Shown one piece after another: positions 20,271 to 28,533 of a DNA stretch of 64,000 nucleotides. The notes under the pieces were generated by a model. It was not told the DNA's origin and did no database searches. It saw nothing but the letters and a program-made list of their open reading frames with translations. The position numbers and the translations under genes were made by a program. Source of the DNA: JASBRS01 sp964496495 (GTDB lineage Bacteria; Deinococcota; Deinococci; Deinococcales; Trueperaceae); contig CAZBZU010000014.1 in assembly GCA_964496495.1 (NCBI GenBank), forward strand, positions 1-64,000, written 5' to 3'. Within the stretch, counting starts at the first letter, position 1; each line of letters begins with the position of its first letter.

Positions 20271-23221
20271 GTCCCGCCGGCGACGGCCTGCTCCCCGAGC
20301 AGCGGCGGGCGGCCACCCATCCCGGCAGCGTGGCGGTGGTGGCCGGCGCCGGAACGGGCAAGACCCACATGCTGGCGCACCGCTTCCTCTACCACCTGGA
20401 GAGCGGCCTGGACCCGCTGCAGGTGGTGGCCGTGACCTTCACCGAGCGCGCCGCAGCCGAGCTGCGGGCGCGCATCCGCGCGCTGGTCGCCGGGTCGACG
20501 TCCGCCCGCCCGGGGGCGGCGGCGCTCGAGGCGGCGCAGATCAGCACGCTGCATGCGCTGGCGGCGCGCATCTGCCGCGACCACCCGGGTGCGGCCGGGG
20601 TGCCGGCCGACTTCAGCGTGCTCGACGACCTCGAGGGCCAGCTGTGGCTGGCCGAGCGGCTCGACGACGCCCTCGCCGCGCTTCCCTCCGAGGTGTTCGA
20701 AGCGCTCGCCTACCCCGACGTGCGGGCGGCCCTGCAGGCGCTGCTGGCCGCTCCCGCGGATGCCCGCGCGGCCTTCGAGCGCGGTCCCGAGAGCTGGGGC
20801 GAGACGCTGGCGGCCGCCCGACGCGAGGCGCTGCGCGCGCTCACGAGCGCAGCGGGCTGGACGGATGCGCAGCGGCTGGTGCGGAGCTCCCGCGGGGCCG
20901 ATGACGACAAGATCGAGCTGGCGCGCGGCCAGGCGGCCGACGGCCTGGCACGGCTCGAGCGCGGTGAGGTGGAGGCCGGGCTCGCGGCGCTGCAGGGCGT
21001 GCCCTTGCGGGGCGGCCGGCAGGCGGCCTGGCCCGGCGGCGAGCTGGACGCCGTCAAGGACGCCCTGCGCCTTCTGCGGGGCGCCACCCGCGAGGCGCTC
21101 GCGGAGGGCCTGGTCACCCTCGCCAGCGGAGTGGCCGACGAGCGGCTGGCCGAGCTTCTGCCCCACCTGCAGAGCGCCTTCCAGGCCGTGCAGCAGGCGT
21201 TGGCGGCGGAGAAGCGGCGCCGGCGCGTGCTCGACTTCGCCGATCTCGAGGTCCACGCCCTGCGCGCGCTCGAGGACGCTCCGGTGCGCGCCCACTACGC
21301 CTCGCGCTGGAAGGCCGTGCTGGTCGACGAGTTCCAGGACACCAATCCGGTGCAGGAGCAGCTCCTCGAGCGAATGTGCGGCGGCATGACGGTGACGGTG
21401 GTCGGCGACGAGAAGCAGAGCATCTACGGCTTCCGTGGCGCCGACGTGGCGGTGTTCCGGCGCTGGCGCGCGCGCATCCGCTCGGCGCCGGGCGGGGCCG
21501 AGGTGGCGCTCGACCGTAGCTTCCGCGCCCACGGCGCGTTGACGGCCACCCTCAACCACACCTTCGAGAGCGTGCTGGGGGAGCTCCATCAGCCGCTGGC
21601 GGCCACCCGCGCCGAGGCCCCGCACCCCGGGCCCCACGTCAGCCTCAGGCTGCTGCGCGGCGGCGGCAGCAAGGCGCAGCGTCAGGTGAGCGAGGCGCGC
21701 ATCATCGGCCGCACCCTCAAGGCCTTGCTCGATGCCGGCACGCCGGTGTGGGATGACGCCCGCGGGCAGACTCGGCCGCTGCGCCCGGACGACATCGCGG
21801 TCCTCACCCGAACCTGGCAACCGCTCGCCGTCTACGGCGAGATCCTGCCGGCGCTGGGCGTCCCGGCCGTGCACAGCGGTGGGGGCAACCTGTTGGACAC
21901 CCGGGAGGCCAAGGACGCGCTGGCGGTGTTGCGCTTCCTGGCCGACCCCGGTGACGACCTCGCGCTGGCGGCGCTGCTCCGCGGTCCCTTCATGGCGGTC
22001 GACGACGGCACGCTCTACCGCTTCGCGCGGGCGCTCCCGCAGGCGGACGATGCGGCGCGGCGCTCCGGACGGCGGAAGCTGCCGTGGTGGCAGGCGTTGG
22101 ACGGCTCCGACGCTCCCGAGCCGCCGCTCGCCGCCGCCCGCGACGCGCTCCGCGAGTTGCTGCGCACGCCCGACTGGGACGCCGTCCGGCGGCTGCAGCT
22201 GGCCGACAGCCTCACCGGCTACACCGCGGTCCTGGCGGCCATGCCGGGCGCGCCGCGGCGTCTCGCCGACTGGAGCGGCTTCCTGGAGCTGGTCCGCTCA
22301 CTCGCGAGCGGCCTGGGCGATGCCTTCAGCGTCACCCGTCGGCTTCGGCGGCTGCTGCGCGCCGGGGTCGAGGTGCCGCGGCCGACGCTGCAGGCGGAGG
22401 GCGCGGTGACGCTCCTGACGATCCACCGCAGCAAGGGCCTGGAGTGGCCGCTGGTGGTGGTGGCCGACCTGGAGCGCGGCAGCCGCCGGGACGCCCCCGC
22501 GATGCTCTTCGACCGCCGGCTGGGGGTCGCGATGCGCCCGCTGGACGCAGGCGGCGAGCCGCTGGAGCCGGCGCTCTACACGCTGTTGAGAGCCCGGCAG
22601 CGCCGGCGCGAGGAGGCGGAGGCGCGTCGCCTGCTCTACGTCGCCCTCACCCGCGCCAGGGACCGGCTGCTGCTGACCGCCGCCGCCGAGCGGCGCGGCG
22701 CCGTGGACGTGCTGAGGCCCGCTCTGGACGGAGCCGGGATCGCCGCCGAGATCGCGGACCATGACCCGGCGGATGCCGCCTACCCGGCCCCGCCGGCGCC
22801 GGAGGCGGGCGGCACGGAGGCCGCGCCGCTGCGCTGGGGGGCTGACGAGCGGGAGCGCCTCGGGGGCGCCCTGACGCCCAAGCGTCCCGCGACCGAGCCG
22901 GCGTCGGGCCCCGGCCGCGCCGCCGCCTGGCCGGCCGCGCTGGCGCTGCTGGCCGCGGTCGACGACAGCTGGCTGGCGACCGGCGAGGCGTTGCGAGCGG
23001 CCGGCCTGCCCGCGCCGGACCTCGAGCTGGTAGGAGCGGAGCTCTCCACCCCGGATGGCTCGGGGGGGTACAGCATGGCGCTCGGCTGGCGCAGGGCCGA
23101 CCGGCTGGTGGCGCTGGCGGACGCCGCCACGCCCCACGGCGCCTTCGGGGCGACCGTGGTACGCGCCGACCCCGACGCGCCGCAGGCGGCGGTGGCGGCA
23201 CTGCTGACGGCCCTCCGCTGA
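20267..23221 (+). CDS. AddA-like UvrD/Rep-family helicase without nuclease domain
   Basis: A 984-residue SF1A helicase. Seen: Q-motif LLPEQRRA, Walker A GAGTGKT at 27-33, TFTERAAAELRARI (Ia), VLVDEFQDTN (II, near 351), GDEKQSIYGFRGAD (III, near 381), LDRSFRA (IV), LLTIHRSKGLEW (V, near 717) and LLYVALTRARDR (VI, near 791). AddA proteins normally continue into a RecB-type nuclease domain and reach about 1,200 residues. Here about 180 residues follow motif VI with no HxxLE, DxD or DYK. It pairs with the AddB-like nuclease (4-bp GTGA overlap). The last codons and the TGA lie within a 14-bp tandem repeat array. Confidence 0.92.
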   Translation: MSPAGDGLLPEQRRAATHPGSVAVVAGAGTGKTHMLAHRFLYHLESGLDPLQVVAVTFTERAAAELRARIRALVAGSTSARPGAAALEAAQISTLHALAARICRDHPGAAGVPADFSVLDDLEGQLWLAERLDDALAALPSEVFEALAYPDVRAALQALLAAPADARAAFERGPESWGETLAAARREALRALTSAAGWTDAQRLVRSSRGADDDKIELARGQAADGLARLERGEVEAGLAALQGVPLRGGRQAAWPGGELDAVKDALRLLRGATREALAEGLVTLASGVADERLAELLPHLQSAFQAVQQALAAEKRRRRVLDFADLEVHALRALEDAPVRAHYASRWKAVLVDEFQDTNPVQEQLLERMCGGMTVTVVGDEKQSIYGFRGADVAVFRRWRARIRSAPGGAEVALDRSFRAHGALTATLNHTFESVLGELHQPLAATRAEAPHPGPHVSLRLLRGGGSKAQRQVSEARIIGRTLKALLDAGTPVWDDARGQTRPLRPDDIAVLTRTWQPLAVYGEILPALGVPAVHSGGGNLLDTREAKDALAVLRFLADPGDDLALAALLRGPFMAVDDGTLYRFARALPQADDAARRSGRRKLPWWQALDGSDAPEPPLAAARDALRELLRTPDWDAVRRLQLADSLTGYTAVLAAMPGAPRRLADWSGFLELVRSLASGLGDAFSVTRRLRRLLRAGVEVPRPTLQAEGAVTLLTIHRSKGLEWPLVVVADLERGSRRDAPAMLFDRRLGVAMRPLDAGGEPLEPALYTLLRARQRRREEAEARRLLYVALTRARDRLLLTAAAERRGAVDVLRPALDGAGIAAEIADHDPADAAYPAPPAPEAGGTEAAPLRWGADERERLGGALTPKRPATEPASGPGRAAAWPAALALLAAVDDSWLATGEALRAAGLPAPDLELVGAELSTPDGSGGYSMALGWRRADRLVALADAATPHGAFGATVVRADPDAPQAAVAALLTALR

Positions 23222-23460
23222 CGGCCCTCCGCTGACGGCCCTCCGCTGACGNNNNNNNNNNNNNNNNNNNNNNNNNNNNNNNNNNNNNNNNNNNNNNNNN
23301 NNNNNNNNNNNNNNNNNNNNNNNNNNNNNNNNNNNNNNNNNNNNNNNNNNNGCTGACGGCCCTCCGCTGACGGCCCTCCGCTGACGGCCCTCCGCTGACG
23401 ACGCTACGCTGACGGCCCTACGCGAACCGCCCTGCGCTGTCGACCCTGCGCTGTCGGCAG
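23203..23460. repeat. 14-bp tandem repeat array (GCTGACGGCCCTCC) with internal gap
   Basis: Three perfect copies and a partial one precede the 100-N gap. Three perfect copies then about five diverging ones follow it (for example GCTGACGACGCTAC and GCTGTCGACCCTGC). The array covers the helicase stop codon and most of the intergenic region before ada, so 23222-23530 holds this repeat and the ada promoter but no other gene. Confidence 0.95.
23252..23351. other. Assembly gap (100 N) inside the 14-bp repeat array
   Basis: Identical repeat units stand on both sides of the gap, so the missing sequence is almost certainly more copies of the repeat. Confidence 0.95.
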
Positions 23461-23519
23461 GTGCCCGGGGGCGCCGGTTCGGTGTCCATTCCGCGGTGGC
23501 GGTCGGCCACGGCGACGAG

Positions 23520-23525
23520 TAGAGT
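23520..23525 (+). promoter_or_regulatory. Probable -10 element (TAGAGT), leaderless start of ada
   Basis: TAGAGT is followed by 5 nt and the ATG at 23531. No Shine-Dalgarno sequence is present. Confidence 0.5.
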
Positions 23526-23530
23526 GCCCC

Positions 23531-24679
23531 ATGACCGAGCCGGCCATCACCCCCACCGGCGTGCCCGCCGCGGCCGCAGCTGCGGCCGGCGCGCCCGCCG
23601 CCGACGTTCCGGGCAGGCGCGTCGCCGAGCTGCCGCCGCGGGCCATCTTGCTGCGGGCGATGAACGCGCGCGACCGGCGCTTCGACGGTGTCGCCTTCGC
23701 CGGCGTCACCTCCACCGGCATCTTCTGCCTGCCCTCGTGCCCGGCTCGCAAGCCGAAGGCCGAGAACGTGCGCTTCTTCGCCAGCGCTCGGGAGGCGCTG
23801 GCGGCAGGCTTCCGCCCCTGCCTGCGCTGTCACCCGCTGGAGCCGGCCGGCGAGACCCCGGAGGACATCCGGGCCCTGCTGGCCGAGGTCGAAGCGGAGC
23901 CTGCGCGGCGCTTGCGGGATGCCGAGCTGCGCGAACGCGGGCTCGAGCCGGCCCGGGTGCGCCGCTGGTTCAAGAAGCATCACGGCATGACCTTCCACGC
24001 CTACCAGCGTGGCCGCAGGCTGGCCCGCGCCATCCACGACCTGCAGGCCGGGGCGCCGGTGGCGCACGCCGCGTTCGATCACGGCTACGAGTCGTTGAGC
24101 GGCTTTCAGGACGCCATCAAACGCATCACCGGGGGCACCGCCACGGCCAGTCGCGGGACGCGTCTGGTGCACCTCTCCACCGTCGCCACCCCGCTCGGCC
24201 CGATGCTCCTGGGCGCCACCGACGAGGCGGTGTGCCTGCTGGAGTTCACCGACCGCCCCATGCTCGAGACGCAGCTGGCCCGGCTGGCTCGGCGCCTGAG
24301 CTGCACCTTCGTTCCCGGAGCGACCGCCGCCGGCCGGCGGCTCGATGCCGAGCTCGCCGCCTACTTCGCCGGCGAGCTGCGCACCTTCGAGACGCCGCTG
24401 GAGACCGCCGGAACCGACTTCCAGGAGAGCGTCTGGCGCGAGCTGCGCAGCATCCCGTACGGGGAGACCCGCAGCTACGCGGAGCAGGCCCGGCGTATCG
24501 GCTCCCCCACCGCCGTGCGCGCGGTGGCGCGGGCCAACGGCGACAACCGCATCGCCGTGGTCGTCCCTTGCCACCGCGTCATCGGTGCCGACGGCAAGCT
24601 GGTCGGCTACGGCGGCGGGCTGTGGCGCAAGCGCTACCTGCTGGGCCTCGAGCGGCGGGCCGCGGCCCCCATTTCCTGA
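23531..24679 (+). CDS. ada: Bifunctional Ada: methylphosphotriester sensor and O6-alkylguanine-DNA alkyltransferase
   Basis: A 382-residue three-domain Ada. Seen: an N-terminal zinc domain with Cys66, Cys70, Cys97 and Cys100 (GIFCLPSCPAR and FRPCLRC), whose first Cys accepts methyl groups from DNA phosphotriesters; an AraC-type HTH (VRRWFKKHHGMTFHAYQRGRRLARA, then ESLSGFQDAIKRITG); and a C-terminal methyltransferase with Cys347 in the PCHR motif. After self-methylation it should activate alkylation-repair genes, including possibly its own. The first 30 residues are an Ala/Pro-rich extension not usual in the family. It has its own leaderless-type promoter after the repeat array. Confidence 0.95.
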   Translation: MTEPAITPTGVPAAAAAAAGAPAADVPGRRVAELPPRAILLRAMNARDRRFDGVAFAGVTSTGIFCLPSCPARKPKAENVRFFASAREALAAGFRPCLRCHPLEPAGETPEDIRALLAEVEAEPARRLRDAELRERGLEPARVRRWFKKHHGMTFHAYQRGRRLARAIHDLQAGAPVAHAAFDHGYESLSGFQDAIKRITGGTATASRGTRLVHLSTVATPLGPMLLGATDEAVCLLEFTDRPMLETQLARLARRLSCTFVPGATAAGRRLDAELAAYFAGELRTFETPLETAGTDFQESVWRELRSIPYGETRSYAEQARRIGSPTAVRAVARANGDNRIAVVVPCHRVIGADGKLVGYGGGLWRKRYLLGLERRAAAPIS

Positions 24680-24722
24680 GCTCGCCGGTGCGTGTGGCCG
24701 TCGGGGGTGCCCGGCGGGGCGA

Positions 24723-25739
24723 CTAGGGCGGCACCGGTCCGGCCAGGGGCGGCTCTCGGGCCTCGGCCAGGAAGCGGGCGAGCCGAGTCAGCGTGGCCTC
24801 CAGGCGCGCTGCGGCCTGGTCGCGGGCGGCGCCGGTGCCGGGCGCTCGCCCTCGGGAGCCTGCCAGTGGCCTGGCACGCACGATGAGCATGCTGCGGCCG
24901 CCGGTGTCGAAGAAGCTCAGGGTGGTGAGCACCTCCCCCCACGGCCCGGCGTCCGGGTCGACGACGGGCTTGCCGCCCTCGTCCGCGGCGGTTGCCAGGA
25001 ACACCAGGCGCTCGGGCGGCAGCACCTCGCGGTAGGTGAGCTTCGCCCAGCGGACCTCCCCGGCCGCCTGGCGGACGCCGTAGTGGTAGGCGCCGCCGGG
25101 CTGCGGCTCGAGCCTGCGGGTCTCCACGGCCGCGCCGGCCGGCCCCCACCAGTACGCCAGCTTCCGAGCGTCGGTCCAGGCGGCGAACGCCAGGTCGGGC
25201 GGCGCGTCGAGCAGGCGCGCCGCCACCAGCTCGCCTTCGGAGGCCGGGGTGGTCTCGACGGCGAGGAGCTCGGCCAGCCGGTCGTAGCCTTCGGCCGCGA
25301 CCGCCTCGAGGCCGGAGGCACGGTAGGCGTTGCGCTCGGCCGGTGCCGCGAAGGCGGTGGCGTTGGTCAGCAGCGTGACGCCGCCCTGCTCGGAGAGGGT
25401 CACCGTCACCTGGATCTCGTTGCCACGCCAGCGCGCCACGTCGTAGACCAGGCTGTAGACCAGTCTGGTGGGCGCCGCGACCACGCGGAAGCGCCCGAGG
25501 AACGGGTGCCTGTCGCCGTTGCGGTCCCGTAGGGCGAAGCGCAGGTGACCGCCAGGTCGCACGTCCATCTGGCAGCTGACGAGCTCCGCCCCGCGCCCGC
25601 CGAACCAGCGTCCGAGCTTCCCGCAGCTCGTGAGCGCCTCGAACACCAGCTCACGCGGCGCGTGGAAGGCACGCGTCCGGACCACCTCGGCGTCGGAGGT
25701 GAGGGTGAGCTGCGCGGCGTAGGGGTCGTCGCCGCTCAC
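24723..25739 (-). CDS. Tandem SRPBCC (AHSA1-like) domain protein
   Basis: A 338-residue protein with two START/Bet v1-like domains. The first is at about 18-160 (RAFHAPRELVFEALTSCGKLGRWFGGRG, PGGHLRFALRDRNGDRHPFLGRF, RLVYSLVYD), the second at about 170-325 (ARLLDAPPDLAFAAWTDARKLAYWWGP, PGGAYHYGVR, PPERLVFLATAADEGG). Each domain has the W-x-x-P/G start and PGG turn typical of AHSA1-type proteins. Many such proteins are encoded next to ArsR regulators; none is here. The function is unknown, with hydrophobic ligand binding or an Hsp90-activator-like fold possible. The start codon is the GTG at 25739, with no good SD. Confidence 0.85.
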   Translation of the reverse strand: MSGDDPYAAQLTLTSDAEVVRTRAFHAPRELVFEALTSCGKLGRWFGGRGAELVSCQMDVRPGGHLRFALRDRNGDRHPFLGRFRVVAAPTRLVYSLVYDVARWRGNEIQVTVTLSEQGGVTLLTNATAFAAPAERNAYRASGLEAVAAEGYDRLAELLAVETTPASEGELVAARLLDAPPDLAFAAWTDARKLAYWWGPAGAAVETRRLEPQPGGAYHYGVRQAAGEVRWAKLTYREVLPPERLVFLATAADEGGKPVVDPDAGPWGEVLTTLSFFDTGGRSMLIVRARPLAGSRGRAPGTGAARDQAAARLEATLTRLARFLAEAREPPLAGPVPP

Positions 25740-25839
25740 GAGGGAGCCCGTCCATCGTTCACCTCTCCAGGGTAGGCGAGCGCGCGCTCGTTCGCCAGCG
25801 GAAGGCGGCTTCGACGCCCCGCAGCGCTCGCGGCCCGCC

Positions 25840-26499
25840 TCAGCCGAGCCGCTTGCCGAACCAGAGGGCGTGGTCGCCCGGCATGCCGCGCAGCGACGCG
25901 AAGCCGAGGTGCCGGTAGAAGGCCGCCGCGCGCCGGTTGCGCTCGTCCACGCCCAGATGGACGCCGGCCGAGCCGTCGCGGCGCAGCCTGTCCAGGAGCG
26001 TCTCGAGCAGCGTGCGGCCGAGGCCGCGGCCCTGGGTGCGGGGCAGCAGATCGATGTGGAGGTGCGAGGGGTAGGGCGTCAGCTCGCTGCGCAGGGCGAG
26101 GGGGAAGGCGGTCTCGGGATGGTGCAGGACGCGCATTGCGCGCTGGTCGGGCGACCAGCCGGCGGGGTCGCCCGCGGGGTCGGGGTAGCGGGCCGCCAGG
26201 CCCGGGAGCCACTGCGCGCGAACGCGCGCATTGAAATCGCCGGTGTCCAGCGCGCCCACGACGTAGCCGCACACGCCCTCGGCATCCTCCAGCACCAGCG
26301 CGTGTTCCGGCTCCAGCGCGGCGTAGGGCCCGACGTAGAGATGGCCGAGCAGCGCGGTGTCGCGGAAGAGGGGAGTGGCGTCCTCGCCGGCATCCCCGGT
26401 TCGCAGGCAGATGCGGTAGAGGGCGGCCCGGTCGCCCGCATCCGCCAGGCGGATACGGGCGCCGCCGCGCGTCATCCGGGGCGGGAAAGGCTCAGTCAT
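25840..26499 (-). CDS. GNAT-family protein resembling the C-terminal domain of O-GlcNAcase
   Basis: A 219-residue GNAT fold protein. Seen: the acetyl-CoA loop QGRGLGRTLL, and a central segment (ICLRTGDAGEDATPLF, then EHALVLEDAEGVCGYVVGALD) that follows the C-terminal pseudo-acetyltransferase domain of animal O-GlcNAcase closely. The intact Q/R-x-x-G-x-G/A loop suggests that, unlike the animal domain, it can still bind acetyl-CoA. Its ATG overlaps the stop of the upstream GH84 gene by 8 bp, so the two are coupled. Substrate unknown; an amino sugar or protein amine is possible. Confidence 0.88.
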   Translation of the reverse strand: MTEPFPPRMTRGGARIRLADAGDRAALYRICLRTGDAGEDATPLFRDTALLGHLYVGPYAALEPEHALVLEDAEGVCGYVVGALDTGDFNARVRAQWLPGLAARYPDPAGDPAGWSPDQRAMRVLHHPETAFPLALRSELTPYPSHLHIDLLPRTQGRGLGRTLLETLLDRLRRDGSAGVHLGVDERNRRAAAFYRHLGFASLRGMPGDHALWFGKRLG

Positions 26500-27847
26500 C
26501 GGGCGGCCGCCCCGCCGTCCGGGGCGCCCGCAGCAACCGCTCCAGCTCGCCCGCGAAGCCTCCCCGGCGGACGTTGGCGATGCCGTCCCTCGGCGCCTCG
26601 GCGCCGGCCCCGAGGCGTCGCGCGGCCAGCCCCCTGGCGGCGGCCCCGACCTGCCCGAGCACCTCCAGCAGGTAGGGGTGCAGGCTGGCGAGCAGCTCGC
26701 GGTCGCGCAGGCCGGCGAGCCTCTGCAGCAGGCCGGCGAGCCGCCCGGCGGCGCTCGCGACGGACGCGACGTCCCCCTCCCAGGCCGCCGGCGGAACGGC
26801 GCCCAGGTAGGCCACGTCCTCCAGGAACGCTTGCGCGGCCGGCCCGTGCTCGAAGGGCAGGTACAGGAAGTCGGCCAGGAACGCCAGCTCGTCCGGGTCG
26901 AGGCGCTCGCCGCCCGCCAGCTCGAAGCGGTCCGACCAGCCGGCTACCGCCTCCAGGAAGGCCTCGCGCGGCCGGTAGTCGTCGGTGCGCAGGTAGCTCG
27001 CCAGCGTCGCCAGCGGCACGGTGTTGGCGGCGCACTCGCTGTTGGGGTTGCTGAGGATGCCGGCCACCTCCGCCTTGAGCGCGGCCGGGCGGCCGGCGTA
27101 GGGGCCGAGGTGCAGGCGCCGGGGGTCGTAGTCGTTGGCGTGCAGGTTGTCCCACAGCAGGGGCAAGCGGCGCAGTGCGCCCGCCACCTCGCGGGCGTGG
27201 GACGGCGTGATGCGCTCCGAGATCACCTCCGGGCCGCTCCACAGCACCTCGATGGCCGGTACCAGGCGCTCTCCCAGCTCCCGCAGGTAGGGGCTCTCGG
27301 CGACGCTGGGGCGGGCCATGGCGCCGCAGTAGTCCGTGGGGCAGAACAGCAGCGCCTCGCCGCCGGCCGCCTGGAGCTGCGCGTGGACGGCATTCGCGAC
27401 CGCCGCCTGAGCCCCGGCAAGGGTGCCGAATCGCTCCGCGTCCTCGGGCCGCAGCCGGCGCGGCACGTCGTCGAAGAGCACGGCAAGGGTGCGAACGCCC
27501 AGCCCCAGCACCTGTGCCAGCTTGCTCTCCAGCGCCGCCGCGTCGTCCTCGTCGGCGTAGCGCAGGTCGAGTCCCGGCGCCAGGCCGTAGGCGAAGCTCA
27601 CCCCGGCCGCGGCGGCGCCCGCTGCCAGCCGCTCGAGCGCCGCGAGCTCGTCGGCGTCGTACGGCTCGCGCCAGGCCGCGCGGTGCTTGAGATCGTCCTT
27701 GGGGGCGTAGAGGTAGGTGGTCAGGCCCCAGCGGCCCAGGTCGGCGAGCAGGGCCAGGCGCTCGCGCTCGCTCCAGGGCCGGCCGTAGAAGCCCTCGATG
27801 ACGCCGCTGCGGAAGCCGCCCGAGGGTCTGCTCGTCGGTCCGCTCAG
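26492..27847 (-). CDS. O-GlcNAcase-type beta-N-acetylglucosaminidase (GH84), start codon uncertain
   Basis: About 451 residues. Seen: the GH84 opening GVIEGFYGRPW, catalytic Asp-Asp pair at 126-127 (LFDDVPR), WDNLHANDYDPRRLHLGPY and NPNSECAANTV, all very close to the animal O-GlcNAcase core, then a helical C-terminal half like the stalk domain. It should hydrolyse beta-linked N-acetylglucosamine by substrate-assisted catalysis. No signal peptide is visible, so it appears cytoplasmic. No in-frame ATG, GTG or TTG lies between the upstream gene's stop and the first conserved residues. A CTG at 27847 overlaps that stop and is given here as a guess. The GNAT gene follows with overlap. Confidence 0.88.
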   Translation of the reverse strand: MSGPTSRPSGGFRSGVIEGFYGRPWSERERLALLADLGRWGLTTYLYAPKDDLKHRAAWREPYDADELAALERLAAGAAAAGVSFAYGLAPGLDLRYADEDDAAALESKLAQVLGLGVRTLAVLFDDVPRRLRPEDAERFGTLAGAQAAVANAVHAQLQAAGGEALLFCPTDYCGAMARPSVAESPYLRELGERLVPAIEVLWSGPEVISERITPSHAREVAGALRRLPLLWDNLHANDYDPRRLHLGPYAGRPAALKAEVAGILSNPNSECAANTVPLATLASYLRTDDYRPREAFLEAVAGWSDRFELAGGERLDPDELAFLADFLYLPFEHGPAAQAFLEDVAYLGAVPPAAWEGDVASVASAAGRLAGLLQRLAGLRDRELLASLHPYLLEVLGQVGAAARGLAARRLGAGAEAPRDGIANVRRGGFAGELERLLRAPRTAGRPPDD

Positions 27848-28395
27848 AAGTGGACGTTGACGCCGAAGCGCGTCGCCACGAGCACGCCGCGGAAGGTGAA
27901 GGGCACCCCCGGCTTCAGCTCCAGGTAGATCCCCGTGGTGGGGCCGACCGGCAGCTCCACGCCCCCCGTCAGGTGGATCCCGCCCGTCAGCTGCGGGCTG
28001 ACCGTCCCGATCGAGGTGTAGTAGAGGTCCGGTCCTCCACCCGCGTACCACACCGGGCCCGAGGCGGGGGCCGAGGTGTAGAGGACGTCGCCGCCGGCGT
28101 CGACGAAGTCGACCACCAGGGCGAAGGCGTCGATCGAGGCGCGCATCTCGACGTGCGGCGCGACGATGCCGCCCGCTTGCAGGCTGACCGCGGGGATCAC
28201 CACGTCCTCGAGGGCGATCCCGCCGCCCGCGAAGGCGTCTTGCGCGTGCGCCGAGGCGGCCGCGACGAGGATGAGGAGCGCGGCGGCCACCGCGGGCACG
28301 ATGTGCCGGCGCGGGGGGCGCCGCCGCAGGCCCGCGGGCACTGCGACGGCGCGCACTGCGGCGGAGGCAGAGGCGGGTGGGGTCGAGTCGAGCAT
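27844..28395 (-). CDS. Small exported outer-membrane-like protein
   Basis: A 183-residue protein. Seen: a long basic N-region and a signal peptide (HIVPAVAAALLILVAAASAHAQ), then Gly/Thr-rich alternating beta sequence ending in GVNVHF, the aromatic C-terminus expected of a small outer-membrane barrel. It includes a Tyr/Gly segment VWYAGGGPDLYYT. The family is not recognised. The ATG at 28395 has GGAGGAGG upstream; the longer frame to 28470 is less likely. Its stop touches the GH84 gene, so they are probably cotranscribed. Confidence 0.7.
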   Translation of the reverse strand: MLDSTPPASASAAVRAVAVPAGLRRRPPRRHIVPAVAAALLILVAAASAHAQDAFAGGGIALEDVVIPAVSLQAGGIVAPHVEMRASIDAFALVVDFVDAGGDVLYTSAPASGPVWYAGGGPDLYYTSIGTVSPQLTGGIHLTGGVELPVGPTTGIYLELKPGVPFTFRGVLVATRFGVNVHF

Positions 28396-28533
28396 GGCTC
28401 CCTCCTCCTGGTAGCCGGTCGGCTGGCTCCGAGCCGTGCCGGAGCACCGAAAGCTGGCGTTCTCCGCCATCCTCGCACACCGGCGCCGCCTCTGCCCCGA
28501 TGCCGGTCGCCTGCACCCGCGCCGGCGCTGCCG

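Noticed and set aside
23203..23460. CRISPR array
   Set aside because: Units are 14 bp and directly adjacent, with no unique spacers. It is a minisatellite.
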